NCBI GenBank assembly: GCA_963808125.1
Contig: CAWEEP010000043.1
Span: 1-39,624, forward strand
Source: CAWEEP01 sp963808125
Lineage (GTDB): Bacteria > Chloroflexota > Dormibacteria > Aeolococcales > Aeolococcaceae
Direction of reading: 5' to 3'
DNA: 39,624 nt
Of the stretch, positions 31,135 through 39,601 are shown in pieces. The translations under genes were made by a program, and so were the position numbers. The first letter of the stretch is position 1; the number at the start of each line of letters is the position of its first letter. The notes below the pieces were generated by a model, which saw nothing but the letters and a program-made list of their open reading frames with translations, ran no database searches and had not been told where the DNA came from.

Positions 31135-31521
31135 TCAGCACAAAAAAGCTGGATGTACGATCGCGCCCCAGGCGACGTATAGCGCACAGAGTGTGGCAAG
31201 AATCAGAAGCGAGACGACGCATCCCAGTCCAACCCGTGCAGGGTAGTTTCTCGACAGGCCAGCGGGAGTGGCGATGACGAGACGCCTCCGGAACCCTCGG
31301 ATGAGGAGAAATGACAAGAGCGCCGCCAGCAGCCAGACACCGAGGGCGAGACCGCCGGCCGCGGGAGCAAGAGTCTGATAGCTGCCCTCCCAATTTGAGG
31401 CTGGCGGACAGGGGAGCCACTCGTGGGGAGCGAACCACAGCACGGCCACGATCGCCACGATAAGCATCACCTGACCCAGCATCCCCCCGGCGACGCGTAG
31501 GCTCCAGTAGCGCGATTTCAT
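31135..31521 (-). CDS. Small membrane protein with three predicted helices
   Basis: ATG 31519-31521 gives 128 residues, MKSRYWSLRVAGG then hydrophobic segments at about 14-30 (MLGQVMLIVAIVAVLWF), 55-75 (GGLALGVWLLAALLSFLLIR) and 96-120 (RVGLGCVVSLLILATLCALY). Basic RRGFRRR-like residues follow helix 2. I do not recognise the family. It lies in the sparse region after the integrase and may be island cargo. The 246 bp between the integrase stop and this gene hold only a weak 6-bp hairpin (31073-31090). Confidence 0.55.
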   Translation of the reverse strand: MKSRYWSLRVAGGMLGQVMLIVAIVAVLWFAPHEWLPCPPASNWEGSYQTLAPAAGGLALGVWLLAALLSFLLIRGFRRRLVIATPAGLSRNYPARVGLGCVVSLLILATLCALYVAWGAIVHPAFLC

Positions 31522-31569
31522 TCAGGGCACCACGACCGGTAGTGTAGGCCGCCCAGAGCCCTTTCGATG

Positions 31570-31800
31570 CTATCGGACGATCGCAAACAGCACCGGCACC
31601 ACGCTCGAGCCATCTTCGTGGAACTCGCGGACCGCGAGGGCGACGGTCACCACCGCCAGGCATCCGATCACCGCGAACCCCTTGACCACGGCGAGGTCCG
31701 CGAGATCTCCCGCGAAGAGCGCCCGCTCCGCATCGACCGCGTAGAGGTGCGGGTTGGCATCCGAGAGCCCCTGCAGCCAGCCCGGCGCCAGGCGTGAGAA
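31570..31800 (-). pseudogene. C-terminal remnant of an ABC-2 type transporter permease
   Basis: The minus strand reads PGWLQGLSDANPHLYAVDAE then RALFAGDLADLAVVKGFAVI and a final helix GCLAVVTVALAVREF. ABC-2 permeases end with 'LP.WLQ.L..LNPLTYAVDALR' and a last transmembrane helix, which matches well. The other five helices are absent; upstream sequence (31800-32040) is Arg/Pro-rich in this frame and shows nothing recognisable. It is probably the broken end of an original chromosomal gene at the island edge. Confidence 0.5.
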
Positions 31801-32119
31801 CCTGCGGCGGCGGGTTCTGCGACGGCGGAAGGCCCGGCTGGAAACCACCGCCGCATGGCCCTCGGCGCCACCCCGCGACGGATTGATCGGGCATCCGCCC
31901 CGAGGGGCCGGAGACCCGGGGTGCCGGCGGGTCGGCGGGCATGATGCCCAGCCGCCAGTGGTCACTCGCCGGGGGCGGTGATGGCGGCGGTGGCCGGCCA
32001 GCAGGAGTGACCCCTTGTTCGACACGTCTGAGCGCGGTCCAATCACCGTGTGCGGCGGCGGGCCAATCGTCTGGAAATACCAAGGTCAATTGGCCCTAGG
32101 GTTGCCCGTACCGACGGGG

Positions 32120-32125
32120 TATGCT
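32120..32125 (+). promoter_or_regulatory. Putative -10 element of the cyo operon
   Basis: TATGCT, with transcription expected near 32132, a few bases before ATG 32139. If correct, the upstream in-frame ATG at 32121 lies inside the -10 and cannot be the start. Confidence 0.4.
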
Positions 32126-32138
32126 CCCGGTCGTTTCG

Positions 32139-33089
32139 ATGAGAGCGATGATGAGCAGGAAAGTCCGGCTGAGCTTGCGCGCCGCCGCGGCGGTGATCGT
32201 GCTCGCGGCTGTCCTGGTGGGGCTGGTCGCCTATCTGCGGACCGTGAACATCCAGGTCCTGAATCCCAAGGGCACCATCGCCCTCGAAGAGTTCCACCTC
32301 ATCGTCTTCGCCGCCGCCCTCAGCCTCCTGGTGGTCGTTCCCGTCTACGTCGTGGCCATCGCTTTCGCGGTGAGATATCGCGAGGGTCGTGGCAACGCGA
32401 CGTACGACCCCACCCTGGAGGGCAACACCAAGGTAGAGCTGGTGTGGTGGGGGCTGCCCACCCTGCTCATCGTGGTGCTCTCGGTGGTGACCTGGTTCAG
32501 CTCCCAGACGCTGGACCCTTACCGCTCACTGGGCCCGAGCGCCGGGACCGTCACCGTCCAGGTCGTGGCCCTGGACTGGAAATGGCTGTTCATCTACCCG
32601 GACGAGCACATCGCGTCGGTGAACCGGCTGGTGATCCCCGAGGGCGCCTCCGTCCGCCTGCTGATCACCTCCGACGCACCCATGAACTCGCTCTGGATCC
32701 CTCAACTGGCCGGCCAGATCTATGCGATGCCCGGGATGCAGACCCAGCTCAACCTGAAGGCCACCGCTCTGGGCACCTTCCCCGGCCTCTCGGCCAACAT
32801 CAGCGGAGTCGGCTTCTCGACCATGAACTTCCAGGCCGTGTCGGTCTCGGCCGCCGGTTTCCAGGCCTGGGTCGAGAGGGCCCAAAGCTCCGCGGAGCAT
32901 CTGGACGCGGCGAGCTATGCGAGCCTCGCTCAACCGTCGTCGAATGCCCCGGTGTCCTACTACGTCGACGATGACGCACAGCTCTTCGAGACCATCATGA
33001 GCAGCTACCACCAGGGCTTGAGCGCGGCGGTCAGCAAGACCGCGGCGGCGGCCGGCGGGCGCGCCGGGCCGGCCCACGAGGCGGCCTGA
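32139..33089 (+). CDS. cyoA: Quinol oxidase subunit II (CyoA-like)
   Basis: ATG 32139 is preferred. An N-terminal signal/anchor (AAAAVIVLAAVLVGLVAYL) lacks a lipobox Cys. Two further transmembrane helices follow: LIVFAAALSLLVVVPVYVVA and LPTLLIVVLSVVTWF. The exported cupredoxin domain has VVALDWKWLFIYPDEHIASV, NSLWIPQLAGQIYAMPGMQT and ANISGVGFSTMNFQAVSV. These are CyoA signatures, and the Cys and His ligands of the CuA centre in cytochrome c oxidases are absent, so the electron donor should be quinol. First gene of the cyoABCD-ctaB operon; it overlaps cyoB as TGATG. Confidence 0.92.
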   Translation: MRAMMSRKVRLSLRAAAAVIVLAAVLVGLVAYLRTVNIQVLNPKGTIALEEFHLIVFAAALSLLVVVPVYVVAIAFAVRYREGRGNATYDPTLEGNTKVELVWWGLPTLLIVVLSVVTWFSSQTLDPYRSLGPSAGTVTVQVVALDWKWLFIYPDEHIASVNRLVIPEGASVRLLITSDAPMNSLWIPQLAGQIYAMPGMQTQLNLKATALGTFPGLSANISGVGFSTMNFQAVSVSAAGFQAWVERAQSSAEHLDAASYASLAQPSSNAPVSYYVDDDAQLFETIMSSYHQGLSAAVSKTAAAAGGRAGPAHEAA

Positions 33090-35083
33090 TGACCATCGCC
33101 GGGATCTTCGGACGGCTCACCTGGAGCAACCTCTTCCCGAGCGTGCTGGTGACCCAGTTGGCGGTGGTCTCGATGGGGCTCGGGCTGGTCGCCGTGGTCG
33201 CCCTGGTGACGTACCTGCGGCGCTGGCGCTGGCTGTGGGATGAGTGGCTGACCACAGTCGATCCAAAGCGGATCGGGGTCATGTACATCATCGTGGCGGT
33301 GCTGATGCTGCTCAGGGGTGGGGTCGACGTGATCCTCATGCGCGGCCAGCAGGTGACCTCGGTGGGGACCGCCGCCGGCGTCGTCCCGACCAGCACCTTC
33401 CAGGAGCTCTTCTCAGCTCACGGCACGATCATGATCTTCTTCGTCGCGATGGGGTTGATGTTCGGCATCATCAACCTGGTGGTGCCGCTCCAGATCGGGG
33501 CTCGCGACGTGGCCTTCCCGTTCCTGAACGCCACCAGCTTCTGGCTGTTCTTTTCCGGGATGGTGCTCATCAACGCCTCCCTCGGCGTGGGTGAGTTCTC
33601 GGCGGCGGGATGGCTCGCCTACCCGCCGCTCTCCGAACTCCAGTTCAGCCCGGGGGTGGGGGTCGACTACTGGATCTGGAGCTTGCAGATCGCCGGCATC
33701 GGCAGCCTGCTCTCGGGGATCAACTTCTTCGTCACCATCCTCCGGATGCGCTGTCGGGGGATGACCCTGATGCGCATGCCAATGTTCTGCTGGAGCGTGC
33801 TGTGCAGCATGTTCCTGGTCATGTTCGCCTTCCCCGTCCTCACCGTGACCCTGTCCCTGCTCTTTCTCGACCGGGCCGTGGGAGCCCACTTCTTCACCGC
33901 GGCCGCGGGCGGCGACATGATGATGTACGTCAACCTGATCTGGGCATGGGGCCACCCTGAGGTGTACATCCTCGTGCTGCCCGCCTTCGGGATCTTCTCG
34001 GAGGTGGTCGCGACCTACTCACGCAAGCCGCTCTTCGGATATTTCTCGATGGTCCTGGCGCTGGCCGCCATCACCCTGCTCTCCTTCACGGTCTGGGTGC
34101 ACCACTTCTTCACGATGGGGGCGGGGGCCGACGTCAACGCCTTCTTCGGGATCATGACGATGATCATCGCCATCCCCACCGGGGTGAAGATCTTCAACTG
34201 GCTGGCCACCATGTATCGGGGCCGGATCCAGTTCAGCGCGCCCATGTATTTCTTCATGGGCTTCATCTTTCTGTTCACGATCGGCGGGGTCGCCGGGGTC
34301 ATGCTGGCGGTGCCGGCCATCGACTATCAGCTCCACAACAGCCTCTTCCTGGTCGCCCACTTCCACACCATGATCGTCAGCGGGGTGCTCTTCGGTGACT
34401 TCGCCGGGCTGATCTACTGGCTTCCCAAGATGATCGGCTTCAAGATGAACGATCGGCTTCTCAAGTACTCAGCGTGGTGCTGGATCGTGGGCTTCGTGCT
34501 CGCCTTCGGCCCCCTCTACCTGCTCGGCTTCATGGGGGCGACCCGGCGGACCAGCCACTACGCCTCCGACACCGGCTGGCAGCCGCTCTTCGTGGTGGCG
34601 GGCCTGGGTGTGGCGATCATCGCAGCGGGCGTGGCGATCATGTTGCTGCAACTGGTGCTCAGCGTGCAACGGCGGAAGCAGAACCGCGACACCACCGGGG
34701 ATCCGTGGAACGGCCGGACCCTGGAGTGGTCGATCCCCTCTCCCGCCCCGGTCTACAACTTCGCGCTGCTGCCCGTGGTGGAGGGCAGGGACGCATTCTG
34801 GGCGGCCAAGCAGCGGGGCGACGCCTCCGACGCCGCGGCGGTCCGCTATGAGGACATCCTGCTGCCGGCCAACACCCCGGCCGGGCTGGCGATCGGGATG
34901 CTGGCGTTTGTGGTCGGCTTCACCCTGATCTGGCAGATGTACTGGGCGCCCCCGCTGGCGATCCTCGCCATCATCGGCGTCCTGGCGATCCGAACCACCG
35001 CCACCGATGACAGTGAGCGCGTCATCACCGCGGCCGAGGTGGAGGGGATCGAGCGGTCCCGGGCGACGGCGCGTCTGTCATGA
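33089..35083 (+). CDS. cyoB: Quinol oxidase subunit I (CyoB-like)
   Basis: The 664-residue heme-copper oxidase catalytic subunit is intact. SAHGTIMIFFVAMG carries a low-spin heme ligand, LIWAWGHPEVYILVLPAFG the CuB His and the cross-linked Tyr, VHHFFTMG the other two CuB His, and LVAHFHTMIVSGV both proximal heme His. LRGGVDVILMRGQQ keeps the Arg and Asp, and SAHG the His, that line the ubiquinol site of E. coli CyoB (R71, D75, H98). It reduces O2 to water and pumps protons in the membrane. A C-terminal extension beyond the core resembles CyoB. Overlaps cyoC (ATGA). Confidence 0.96.
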   Translation: MTIAGIFGRLTWSNLFPSVLVTQLAVVSMGLGLVAVVALVTYLRRWRWLWDEWLTTVDPKRIGVMYIIVAVLMLLRGGVDVILMRGQQVTSVGTAAGVVPTSTFQELFSAHGTIMIFFVAMGLMFGIINLVVPLQIGARDVAFPFLNATSFWLFFSGMVLINASLGVGEFSAAGWLAYPPLSELQFSPGVGVDYWIWSLQIAGIGSLLSGINFFVTILRMRCRGMTLMRMPMFCWSVLCSMFLVMFAFPVLTVTLSLLFLDRAVGAHFFTAAAGGDMMMYVNLIWAWGHPEVYILVLPAFGIFSEVVATYSRKPLFGYFSMVLALAAITLLSFTVWVHHFFTMGAGADVNAFFGIMTMIIAIPTGVKIFNWLATMYRGRIQFSAPMYFFMGFIFLFTIGGVAGVMLAVPAIDYQLHNSLFLVAHFHTMIVSGVLFGDFAGLIYWLPKMIGFKMNDRLLKYSAWCWIVGFVLAFGPLYLLGFMGATRRTSHYASDTGWQPLFVVAGLGVAIIAAGVAIMLLQLVLSVQRRKQNRDTTGDPWNGRTLEWSIPSPAPVYNFALLPVVEGRDAFWAAKQRGDASDAAAVRYEDILLPANTPAGLAIGMLAFVVGFTLIWQMYWAPPLAILAIIGVLAIRTTATDDSERVITAAEVEGIERSRATARLS

Positions 35084-35691
35084 GCGTACAGGCCGCGCGC
35101 GCCGTTCAACACTTCGACGAAGAGGTGGAGGCCGACGACCGCGCCGTGTTCGGCTTCTGGGTCTACATCATGACCGACTGCGTGCTGTTCGCGAGCCTGT
35201 TCGCGACCTACGCGGTCCTGCACAAGAACATCGCGGGCGGCCCGTCCGGCCACCAGATCTTCGACATGCCCTATGTGCTCGCCGAGACCATGGCCCTGCT
35301 CACGAGCAGCTTCACTTGCGGTCTGGGGATGCTGGCGGCACGCGACGGCCGGAGGAACGCGGTGGTTGCCTGGTTCACCGCGACCTTCGCGCTCGGCCTC
35401 ACCTTCCTCACCCTGGAGCTCGCCGAGTTCCATCACCTGGCCACCACAGGGGCGGGGTGGTCGCGGAGCGGCTTCCTCTCCGCGTACTTCACCCTGGTCG
35501 GGACCCACGGAGCCCACATCACGATCGGATTGATCTGGATGGCGGTGATGATCAGCCGGGTGCTGGGGCCGGGGCTGACCCGGGGCAACGTCCGCCGTCT
35601 CACCCTGCTCGCCATCTTCTGGCACTTCCTGGATCTGGTCTGGATCTTCATCTTCACCATCGTCTACCTGATGGGAGCGGCGCGGGTATGA
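35080..35691 (+). CDS. cyoC: Quinol oxidase subunit III (CyoC-like)
   Basis: ATG 35080 opens a 203-residue, five-helix protein. FGFWVYIMTDCVLFASLFAT, TMALLTSSFTCGLGMLA, FTATFALGLTFLTLELAEFH, TLVGTHGAHITIGLIWMAVM and FWHFLDLVWIFIFTIVYLMG are the subunit III helices, including the GTHGxHI and WHFLDxVW motifs. It stabilises the catalytic subunit. Overlaps cyoD by ATGA. Confidence 0.95.
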   Translation: MSVQAARAVQHFDEEVEADDRAVFGFWVYIMTDCVLFASLFATYAVLHKNIAGGPSGHQIFDMPYVLAETMALLTSSFTCGLGMLAARDGRRNAVVAWFTATFALGLTFLTLELAEFHHLATTGAGWSRSGFLSAYFTLVGTHGAHITIGLIWMAVMISRVLGPGLTRGNVRRLTLLAIFWHFLDLVWIFIFTIVYLMGAARV

Positions 35692-36066
35692 GCCAGCGCG
35701 CCGGCACCGAGCGGCTCGATTCGGGATTGGCCCACGCCGGGGTGCGCTCCTACGTCAGTGGGTTCGCGATCTCGATCCTCCTCACGATCGCGGCCTACCT
35801 CATGGTCACCGATCGGGTGCTGCCCACCGGACCGCTGATCGCCGTGATCCTGGTCGTCGCGCTGGCCCAGTTCGGCACCCAGCTGTACTTCTTCCTTCAC
35901 CTCGGCTCCGAGTTCGCGGCCGCGCTGGAAGCTCCTCATGTTCATTTCCATGGCGATCGTCGTGCTGATCCTGGTTCTCGGATCGCTCTGGATCATGCGC
36001 AACCTCGATAGCCGGATGACCATGACTCAGCAACAGCAGTACATGAACTCCCAGGAGGGGATCTAG
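35688..36066 (+). CDS. cyoD: Quinol oxidase subunit IV (CyoD-like), one frameshift
   Basis: From ATG 35688: GVRSYVSGFAISILLTIAAY, LPTGPLIAVILVVALAQFGT, QLYFFLHLGSEF. A one-base indel near 35922 moves to RWKLLMFISMAIVVLILVLG then SLWIMRNLDSRM and the Gln-rich tail, ending TAG 36064-36066. The restored protein of about 125 residues has the three helices and QxYFFLHL motif of CyoD. An AGGAGGGG at its 3' end (36053-36060) serves as ribosome site for ctaB. Confidence 0.92.
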
Positions 36067-36069
36067 GCG

Positions 36070-36927
36070 GTGCGAGGCTGGCGGGCCTATCTCGCGGTGG
36101 CCAAGCCGTCGATGGTCCTGGCCAACGTGCTCACCGCCGCGGCGGGCTTCATGCTCGCCGTTCGAGGTCGCGTCACCTTCACCCTGGCGCCGGCGCTGCT
36201 GGGTACAGCGCTGGTGGCGGCGGCTGCGTGTGCGGTCAACAACCTGACGGATCGGGAGATCGACCTGAGGATGGCGCGCACTCGCAACCGGCCCCTGGCA
36301 ACCGGGACGGTGTCGGCGGCCAGGGCGATGGCGCTGTACGGGCTCCTGGGCGGCGCTGGGGTCGCCGTCCTGGCCGTGTTCGTCAACTGGCTCACGGTCG
36401 CCATCGGCACCGGCGCTTTTCTCCTCTACACGGTGGGCTACGCGCTGGCCAAGCGGCGCTCAGCTCACGCAACCGTGATCGGCGCCCTCCCCGGAGCGGC
36501 CTCGGTGGCGGGGGGATACTGTGCCGCCAGGGGACGGATCGACGCCACCGTGGTGGTGCTCTTCGTGATGCTGGCGCTCTGGCAGATTCCGCATTTCGCG
36601 GCGATCGCCATCTACCGAGGCGATGAGTACCGTGCCGCCGGTCTGCCCGCGATGCGCGTGGCCGAGCGGATGCGAGCCACCAAGCTGGAGATGGTGCTCT
36701 GCATGGGGGCATTCCTGGGCGCGGCGGCCGCGCTCACCCTGGTCGGCGGTGCCGGGATCACCTCACTGGTCATCGCGGCGACCGTCGGTGCCGCGTGGTT
36801 GGCGCTCGGCCTTCGCGGTTTCGGGGTCGTGGACGACACCGCCTGGGGGCGCAGGGTGTTCCGCTTCTCCCTGGTGGTGATGGTTGCGGTCTCGGTATCG
36901 ATCGGGGTGGGCGGGATCCTGCCCTGA
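36070..36927 (+). CDS. ctaB: Protoheme IX farnesyltransferase (heme O synthase)
   Basis: GTG 36070 lies nine bases after AGGAGGGG. The 285-residue UbiA-family protein has about nine hydrophobic helices, the aspartate motif CAVNNLTDREIDLRMARTRN (NxxxDxxxD) and a second one in YRGDEYRAAGLPAM. YTVGYALAKRRSAHATVIGA and GALPGAASVAGGYCA are typical of CyoE/CtaB. It farnesylates heme b to heme o for the oxidase encoded just upstream, consistent with a bo3-type quinol oxidase. Confidence 0.94.
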   Translation: MRGWRAYLAVAKPSMVLANVLTAAAGFMLAVRGRVTFTLAPALLGTALVAAAACAVNNLTDREIDLRMARTRNRPLATGTVSAARAMALYGLLGGAGVAVLAVFVNWLTVAIGTGAFLLYTVGYALAKRRSAHATVIGALPGAASVAGGYCAARGRIDATVVVLFVMLALWQIPHFAAIAIYRGDEYRAAGLPAMRVAERMRATKLEMVLCMGAFLGAAAALTLVGGAGITSLVIAATVGAAWLALGLRGFGVVDDTAWGRRVFRFSLVVMVAVSVSIGVGGILP

Positions 36928-36968
36928 GGCCGGGACGGGGCCTGGGCAGACGCGCCCGCCCCGGCCGG

Positions 36969-36987
36969 CCCGCCGTGGGCCGGCGGG
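36969..36987 (+). terminator. GC hairpin after ctaB
   Basis: CCCGCCG (36969-36975) pairs exactly with CGGCGGG (36981-36987) around TGGGC, 40 bp after the ctaB stop. No T-run follows; it probably marks the cyo operon end. Confidence 0.45.
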
Positions 36988-37120
36988 TGCGCCTTGCCAA
37001 CCACCCGATGGCGAGATACCCCGAGGCTGTATGACAGGCGACGCATAATGGTCGGGCCATTGAGTTTCGGTCGCGCAAGCCGCCCATGCCGCAGGGTCAG
37101 CGTCAATCGGAGGGGTTGAG

Positions 37121-37658
37121 GTGCGCAAGGTCGTCGTGTACGAGCTGTTGTCCCTCGACGGCGTCGCGGAGAGACCCGATGCGTTCTTCGGCGACTGGGA
37201 CGACGGGATGGTGGCCAACCTCGGGGCCGTCATCGCTGCGCAGGAACTCGGTCATCCTCGGCCGTCGCAGCTACGAGGAGTGGGCCGGATTCTGGCCGGG
37301 CAGTCACCTCGAGCCGTTCGCGACATTCATCAACGGGGTCGCGAAGTACGTCGCCACCTCCACGCCGCTCGATCGGAAGTGGGCCAATACGACGGTGGTC
37401 GACGGCGATCTGGTCGAGTTCGTGCGGGAGCTCAGGAACAAACCCGGAGCCGAGATCGGCGTGCATGCGAGCATCTCGGTCGCCCAGGCACTGCTTGCCG
37501 CGAGCGTCGTCGACGAGCTCAGGCTGGTGATCGCACCGACGATCGTGGGCAAAGGGCGGAGGCTCCTCGACGGCTTGCCGGCGATTCGGCTCGAATCGAT
37601 CCGCAGCACGACCTCACAGACTGGCCATCTGCTCGTCGACTACGGCGTCATCGGATAG
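37121..37658 (+). CDS. Dihydrofolate reductase/RibD C-terminal family protein (one frameshift)
   Basis: GTG 37121 follows GGAGGGG at 37109-37115. It reads RKVVVYELLSLDGVAERPDA, DWDDGMVANLGAVIAAQE, then after a shift near 37243 VILGRRSYEEWAGFWPGSHL, KYVATSTPLDRKWANTTVV, HASISVAQALLAASVVDELR and LVIAPTIVGKGRRLLDG. The order SLDG, LGRRxYE, DELRLxIxPxxxGxGRRL is that of the DHFR-like RibD_C family, widespread in actinobacteria with unknown substrates (NADPH-type reductase fold). About 178 residues when restored. Confidence 0.85.
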
Positions 37659-37822
37659 GCGAGCGGCCCGTCGCGGACAACCGCGCGGCGCTGCACAGTG
37701 CCGTCACGCCTCGTGCGTGACCGGTTGTTGGCGGTACTACGCGCGCAGCTGAGCTCGCTTGCGCCGAGGATCCGCGTCGAGCGTGGTGATGTCGCCGAGC
37801 CAGGCATCGATCTCTCTGAGGC

Positions 37823-38326
37823 TCAGCCCCGGGGCGGTTCCGGCTTGGCCGGCGCACCCCCGGAAGGCGCGGCCAGCCCGCTGGCCCACGCGCGGATGGC
37901 CTCCCAGTCCCGCAGGTCGCGCCGCTCGCCCCGGTGGCGGTCGGGCGGGTCGGCGCCGCCGAAGACGGCGATCGCGGCGGGGACCAGCCACCCACGCTTC
38001 GCCAGGGCCCGCTCGAGCTGGACGCGGGAACGCTGCCATCCCACCTCGTCTCCGGACCGCGGGCCCATGGCGAAGACGGCGACGGGAATCGGCCCGAGCT
38101 CGATCCGATGCCGCTTGAGGAAGCGGTGCGCGTCCTTGTACCAGCGCCCCGAGTACAGCGGTGCCCCGAGAACGACGAGATCGCAGGCCGCGATGGGCTC
38201 GCGAACCTCTCGGGCACGGCGAATCTCGACCGCATGACCGGCGTCGCGCAGCGTTTGCGCGACGGCAGCGGCCACCTCCTCGGTCGATCCGTTCTTGGTG
38301 GCAAACGCGACGAGGATCCGGCTCAC
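37823..38326 (-). CDS. Flavodoxin-like protein (HemG-type)
   Basis: GTG 38324-38326 opens 167 residues: SRILVAFATKNGSTEEVAAA is the flavodoxin phosphate-binding loop (T-x-N-G-S-T-E), DLVVLGAPLYSGRWYKDAHR and VAVFAMGPRSGDE follow as in the FMN-binding fold, and the C-terminus has LRDWEAIRAWASGLA as in menaquinone-dependent protoporphyrinogen oxidase-like flavodoxins. Electron-transfer partner unknown. It is followed by a short Pro/Gly tail. The gap 37659-37822 shows no gene. Confidence 0.85.
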   Translation of the reverse strand: MSRILVAFATKNGSTEEVAAAVAQTLRDAGHAVEIRRAREVREPIAACDLVVLGAPLYSGRWYKDAHRFLKRHRIELGPIPVAVFAMGPRSGDEVGWQRSRVQLERALAKRGWLVPAAIAVFGGADPPDRHRGERRDLRDWEAIRAWASGLAAPSGGAPAKPEPPRG

Positions 38327-38428
38327 CCCTGCACCCCCTGTTTCACGGACTTGGTCGAATCAGCGGTCGAATGATGGCGCCGCCGGGCAACCTCACGCGA
38401 GCCGCCGGCGCCCGCACGGCGGGAGCCG

Positions 38429-39601
38429 TCAGACGGGAGCCCCGGTGAGCGCGACGACGACCCCGATCGCCCCGGCCACGAGCAGCCCGCTGACGACACC
38501 GCGCCGGAGGGCGAGGAACCAGAGCAGGGCGGCGGCCAGCAGCGGCACCTGCCAGAGGTGCTGCAGCGCGAGGCCGAGGGGAATGGCCGATCCCGCGATG
38601 GCGCCGATGACCGAGGGACCGGCTCCGGTGAGGAAGGACTGGACCACGGCGCTGGAGCGGATCTGCTGGAAGTGGGGTGCGCCGCCCAGCACGAACACGA
38701 ACGACGGTGTGAAGGCGACGGCGGCGGCGAGCAGGGCGCCGCCGACCCCCGCGGCGGCAAAGCCGACGACGGCCACCGTCTGCACGACGGGACCGGGGGT
38801 GATCTGACCGAGGGCGACGGCGGAGAGGAACTGGGACCCGGTCATCCAGTGGTACGTGCTGACCGCGTCGTGCTGCATCAGGGGGACGATGACGAAGCCA
38901 CCGCCGTACGAGAGAGCGCCGACCTTGAAGGCGACCCAGGCCAGCGCCCCCAGACTGCCGGCGGCGACGGTTCGCCCCGCGAGCACCAGGAACAGCGCGG
39001 GGGTGGAACCCGCCGGCGCAGCGCGGCTCCGCAGCCGGATGAGGATCTCGAACAGCCCGCAGGCGAGGATGACGAGCACCAGATAGGGACCAACGAGGGC
39101 CGCGGCTACTGCTCCGAGCAACGCGTAGCCGGCCCAGCGGATCCGCTGGGTGCGCGCTGTCCCGATGCGCTTCCAGCTGGCGGGGCTCAGCCCCCGCGCG
39201 GCGCTCAGCGCCACGGCGGGCACGGCGGCCCCGGCGCCGGCCGCCGCGCCGAGGATCCAGTCCGGCGGATGGCGCAGCAGGAAGAGCGCCGCCAGCGCCG
39301 TGATGAGCACGAGCCCCGGGACGATGAAGCACAGGCCGCCGACGATGCCGCCGATGGGGCCGCGCAGGCGCCATGCGCAGTAGATGGCGAGCTGGGTCGA
39401 GGCGGGCCCCGGCAGGAGATTGGCGGCGGCGATCCCGTCCTCGAACTCCTGCGCCTCCATCCAGCCCCGCTCCTGCACGCACAGGTGGCGCAGCAGGGCG
39501 ATGTGAGCGGGCGGTCCTCCGAACCCGACACAGCCGAGCCGCCCCCACTCCCGGGCGATGGTGCCGAGCGACACCTGCGCGCCAGGTCCTGGAGCCGGCA
39601 T
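38429..39601 (-). CDS. chrA: Chromate transporter family protein
   Basis: ATG 39599-39601 gives 390 residues in two homologous CHR halves. The first has LGCVGFGGPPAHIALLRHLC and AANLLPGPASTQLAIYCAWR; the second has FKVGALSYGGGFVIVPLMQH and FLSAVALGQITPGPVVQTVA. GFGGP and the PGP motif in each half are hallmarks of long-chain ChrA permeases, with about ten or more membrane helices. The studied members export chromate by proton exchange; other anions are possible, and no chrB-like regulator is in the window. Confidence 0.93.
   Translation of the reverse strand: MPAPGPGAQVSLGTIAREWGRLGCVGFGGPPAHIALLRHLCVQERGWMEAQEFEDGIAAANLLPGPASTQLAIYCAWRLRGPIGGIVGGLCFIVPGLVLITALAALFLLRHPPDWILGAAAGAGAAVPAVALSAARGLSPASWKRIGTARTQRIRWAGYALLGAVAAALVGPYLVLVILACGLFEILIRLRSRAAPAGSTPALFLVLAGRTVAAGSLGALAWVAFKVGALSYGGGFVIVPLMQHDAVSTYHWMTGSQFLSAVALGQITPGPVVQTVAVVGFAAAGVGGALLAAAVAFTPSFVFVLGGAPHFQQIRSSAVVQSFLTGAGPSVIGAIAGSAIPLGLALQHLWQVPLLAAALLWFLALRRGVVSGLLVAGAIGVVVALTGAPV

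Noticed and set aside
30889..32120. Second copy of the tRNA-Thr 3' end (attR)
   Set aside because: Scanning by eye for the T-arm/acceptor sequence found no match of meaningful length; a computed repeat search would be needed to exclude it fully.
32139..35691. Annotation as aa3-type cytochrome c oxidase
   Set aside because: Subunit II has no CuA Cys/His ligands and subunit I keeps the quinol-binding Arg, Asp and His of CyoB.
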